A model generated the notes under the pieces. The model was given only the letters and a program-made list of their open reading frames with translations, did not search any database and was not told where the DNA came from. A stretch of DNA of 7,973 nt from assembly GCA_020057805.1 (NCBI GenBank), contig JAGVFD010000137.1:1-7973 (forward strand), given 5' to 3'. The DNA is from Sideroxydans sp. (lineage in GTDB: Bacteria > Pseudomonadota > Gammaproteobacteria > Burkholderiales > Gallionellaceae). Below are positions 6,140-7,973 of this stretch, piece after piece. How positions within the stretch are numbered: position 1 is the stretch's first letter; each line of letters begins with the position of its first letter. A program made the position numbers and the translations under genes.

Positions 6140-6184
6140 GCAGTGGAGTATCCACTGCACGCCCCTTGTGAGTACAAGGGGCGT
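6140..6184. repeat. Two abutting perfect stem-loops downstream of the flavoprotein gene
   Basis: gcagtgga (6140-6147) pairs with tccactgc (6151-6158) around a 3-base loop. Immediately next, acgccccttgt (6159-6169) pairs with acaaggggcgt (6174-6184) around a 4-base loop. They begin 33 bases past the stop of the flavoprotein gene. No T-run follows on either strand, so they fit an RNA 3'-end stabiliser or an atypical terminator better than a classic intrinsic terminator. The rest of the 292-base gap 5925-6216 shows only the promoter elements listed and no convincing gene. Confidence 0.75.
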
Positions 6185-6216
6185 TGTCCGAAGGGATAAA
6201 TTAATGGTTTTTTGCG

Positions 6217-7461
6217 TTAGTCCGGCAATGCAATTTTGTTGTCGGTGCTGTATTGATAGTCTTTGAAGATGTGCTCGGCACTTAAGGAGCGATAGCTGCC
6301 ATCAGCGGCTTTGCGGGTGGTGTCTTTCAAACGATAGGTAAGGTGGCCGCAGGTCCAACATTTGAAGTTACGCATGTGGGTGCACAAACAAGTTTTGTCC
6401 ATGACGATGACTTTTTTATCGTTGGGATGCGCGGCAACTTCACGGTTGTACGCCTCGATGTAATCACAACGTCCGTTCGCATCAAGCAAGTAGCCATACG
6501 ATTCACAACCGGGGCGAATGCCAGAACCAATCGACGGGCTATTTTTCAACATGCGCATGGGGTAGCCGGTGGGCGAGGTGCCGTTCACTTCAATGTCATC
6601 TTCGCTGGCACGGAAATACTCTTGGCGCACGTCTTCTGGCAACCCACATTCTTTAGAAACGGTGAAGCGGGTTGCCACTTGCACCGCAGCTGCCCCTTCT
6701 TGCAAGAACGCAGTGGCATCACTGCCCGTAAAAATACCGCCCGCAGGAATAACGGGGATGTCTAATTTTTCAGCACGCAGATATTGGATCACTTCATTGG
6801 TGATGGTGCGCAAATCGTATTGCGCCCAGTCCATGCCAAAGCCCAAGTGGCCGCCAGCCAGCGGACCTTCGACCACAATGTAATCTGGTAGACGATTAGT
6901 CTTCACATTTTTGCGCAAGAATAGTTGCAAGGCGCGCAAGGAGGACACGATGATGCCCAACTTCACATCACGAAAGCGCGGGTGGTCTTCCATCAAGCCG
7001 AATGAACCGAGATGCAGCCCTGCCGCCAAGGTGATGCCGTCAATGCCCGCACTCATTGCGCCATGCAAGCGTACGCGCAAGGTGTCGCGCGGCGAGTTCA
7101 TGGTGAGCTTTTCCATCACATTGATAAACACCATGCCCGATCCACGCTTGCGCTCCATGGTTTTGCTCACATGCAGACGGGTGGATTCGGCGATTTGATC
7201 AAGATTGAATTTGACCAAGGTTTTATCAGAATTGTCGATGTTGGCTTTGTACTGCAACAGCTTGTCTTTGACGAAGTCGGTGTCGTAGCGACGATCGGTA
7301 ACGGTCGGCAGCATCGCATCGGAGATATGCCCCACCCCCCCCAAGCGTGCGGCTTCCAAGGCTAAATCAGCAGTGGAAATATCCACGCCCATGCCGCCAA
7401 TCATGATGGGAACTAATTCGTGCTTGCCGAATTTCAAACGAAAATCATCTACTTTTTTCAT
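6217..7461 (-). CDS. Nitronate monooxygenase / FabK-like FMN flavoprotein with Cys-rich C-terminus
   Basis: A 414-residue cytoplasmic TIM-barrel flavoprotein of the 2-nitropropane dioxygenase/nitronate monooxygenase superfamily, which also contains the FabK enoyl-ACP reductases. FMN-site motifs appear in family order: MIGGMGVDIS (20-29), AARLGGVGHIS (37-47), VVEGPLAGGHLGF (196-208), IPVIPAGGIFTGSDA (235-249) and AAVQVATRFTVSKE (258-271). H205 in GGHLG sits where the catalytic His of nitronate monooxygenases lies. The usual family length is about 310-360. Here about 60-80 extra residues include C358, C360, C368 and C371 (KTCLCTHMRNFKCWTCGH), suggesting a zinc or iron-sulfur site. The substrate cannot be deduced. 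It lies 70 bases after hemN on the same strand and may share its transcript. GAGGT, 6-7 bases before ATG 7461, is the ribosome binding site. Confidence 0.87.
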   Translation of the reverse strand: MKKVDDFRLKFGKHELVPIMIGGMGVDISTADLALEAARLGGVGHISDAMLPTVTDRRYDTDFVKDKLLQYKANIDNSDKTLVKFNLDQIAESTRLHVSKTMERKRGSGMVFINVMEKLTMNSPRDTLRVRLHGAMSAGIDGITLAAGLHLGSFGLMEDHPRFRDVKLGIIVSSLRALQLFLRKNVKTNRLPDYIVVEGPLAGGHLGFGMDWAQYDLRTITNEVIQYLRAEKLDIPVIPAGGIFTGSDATAFLQEGAAAVQVATRFTVSKECGLPEDVRQEYFRASEDDIEVNGTSPTGYPMRMLKNSPSIGSGIRPGCESYGYLLDANGRCDYIEAYNREVAAHPNDKKVIVMDKTCLCTHMRNFKCWTCGHLTYRLKDTTRKAADGSYRSLSAEHIFKDYQYSTDNKIALPD

Positions 7462-7468
7462 GTGCGCA

Positions 7469-7485
7469 CCTCGAAAGTTACGAGG
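7469..7485 (-). promoter_or_regulatory. Leader hairpin covering the flavoprotein ribosome binding site
   Basis: On the minus strand CCTCG (7485-7481) can pair with CGAGG (7473-7469) around a 7-base loop. The second arm contains the Shine-Dalgarno of the gene starting at 7461. The same CCTC can instead pair with an upstream GAGG, three bases away. The stem is only 5 bp, so any regulatory role is tentative. Confidence 0.35.
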
Positions 7486-7531
7486 CCTCCTCCGTTATAC
7501 GACACGTTATTCGCGCCGTTGTTTATGGACG

Positions 7532-7973
7532 CTATATTACCTTGGAATAGCGCGCATGTTCGGTACGAGTGCGCAGGTATTTGTCGAAGACCATGCAGAT
7601 ATTACGGATGAGCATGCGGCCTTTAGGCGTGACGCTTATCCATTGCGGCGACAATTCCAACAGGCCTTCCTTCTCATATTCGACGAGTTCTTTCATTTCA
7701 GTAGCGAAATAGCTGTCGAAATCTAAAAGATAGGAGATGTTGAGTGACTCTTTTGAAATCTCGAAATGACACATCAGCGCTTGAATGATGGCACGTCGCA
7801 CCAAGTCATCTGCATTCAACTCCATGCCGCGCATGATGGGGAGTTGATCGCGGTCGAGTGTGTCGTAATAATCTTCTAGCTCACGATAGTTTTGACTATA
7901 GGTCGGACCGACTTTGCCGATGGCGCTGACGCCTAATGCCACGAGATCACAATCGGAATGCGTGGAGTAGCCT
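7532..7973 (-). CDS. hemN: Oxygen-independent coproporphyrinogen III oxidase HemN, C-terminal part (5' end outside window)
   Basis: HemN is a cytoplasmic radical-SAM enzyme that oxidatively decarboxylates coproporphyrinogen III to protoporphyrinogen IX without oxygen, in heme synthesis. The frame is open through the window edge. The GTG at 7942 that could look like a start is an internal Val, because upstream codons read GYSTHSDCDL, matching the HemN region just before LGVSAIG. The visible 146 or so residues follow the HemN C-terminal domain closely: GVSAIGKVGPTYSQNYRELE, then LPIMRGMELNADDLVRRAII, LMCHFEIS, SVTPKGRMLIRNICMVFDKYL and a terminal YSKVI. The radical-SAM CxxxCxxC cluster lies outside the window. 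The YSKVI ending and the RNICM block point to HemN itself rather than the shorter HemW paralogue. No FNR-type site is visible, but the promoter is not in view. Confidence 0.94.
   Translation of the reverse strand, partial: GYSTHSDCDLVALGVSAIGKVGPTYSQNYRELEDYYDTLDRDQLPIMRGMELNADDLVRRAIIQALMCHFEISKESLNISYLLDFDSYFATEMKELVEYEKEGLLELSPQWISVTPKGRMLIRNICMVFDKYLRTRTEHARYSKVI

Noticed and set aside
6343..6765. 140-codon plus-strand frame opposite the flavoprotein gene
   Set aside because: It is a shadow of a well-supported gene, with no ribosome binding site and no recognisable domain.
7532..7942. Separate 136-residue gene starting at GTG 7942
   Set aside because: Codons upstream continue the HemN sequence (GYSTHSDCDL) to the window edge, so this is the C-terminus of a longer hemN, not a stand-alone gene.

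Overview
The window looks like ordinary chromosome of a proteobacterium, most likely a betaproteobacterium. This rests on the gene order envC, ctpA, small conserved gene, moeB-like E1 enzyme, on the HemN C-terminus, and on moderate base composition. Genus cannot be read from the sequence. I see no rRNA, tRNA, CRISPR array, transposase or phage gene.

Layout. Positions 1-3454, plus strand: four closely spaced genes. These are the 3' part of envC (amidase activator, 5' end outside the window), ctpA (S41 carboxyl-terminal protease), a 131-residue protein of unknown function, and a MoeB/ThiF/HesA-type adenylyltransferase. Positions 3455-3530 form the convergent junction and hold a stem-loop with a T-run for minus-strand transcription. 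Positions 3531-5924, minus strand: a two-gene operon for exported proteins. The first is a 461-residue, 24-cysteine protein whose C-terminus carries the zinc-ligand pattern of M15 D-Ala-D-Ala peptidases. Twelve bases further on is a 331-residue Ig-like protein with a proline-rich linker and a PPWWRWW end. Positions 5925-6216 are non-coding: leader and probable promoter of that operon, a 10-base G run, and two abutting stem-loops. Positions 6217-7973, minus strand: a nitronate monooxygenase/FabK-like flavoprotein with a cysteine-rich C-terminus, preceded by the 3' part of hemN (5' end outside the window).

How the parts fit. EnvC and CtpA both belong to control of peptidoglycan cleavage, one as an amidase activator and the other as a periplasmic protease. 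The converging operon is also predicted to act outside the inner membrane and to contain a peptidoglycan-type peptidase fold. The most interesting signal is upstream of that operon. On its coding strand, ten consecutive C residues lie between a -35-like TTGCCT and a -10-like TCTAAT, giving a 19-base spacer. This is the layout by which slippage in a homopolymer alters promoter spacing and switches surface genes on and off in Neisseria (porA, opc). An in-frame stop between the tract and the ATG rules out translational switching, so any effect would be on transcription. The Ig-like gene also carries two unusually perfect inverted repeats inside its coding sequence, one of them encoding the Trp-rich tail.
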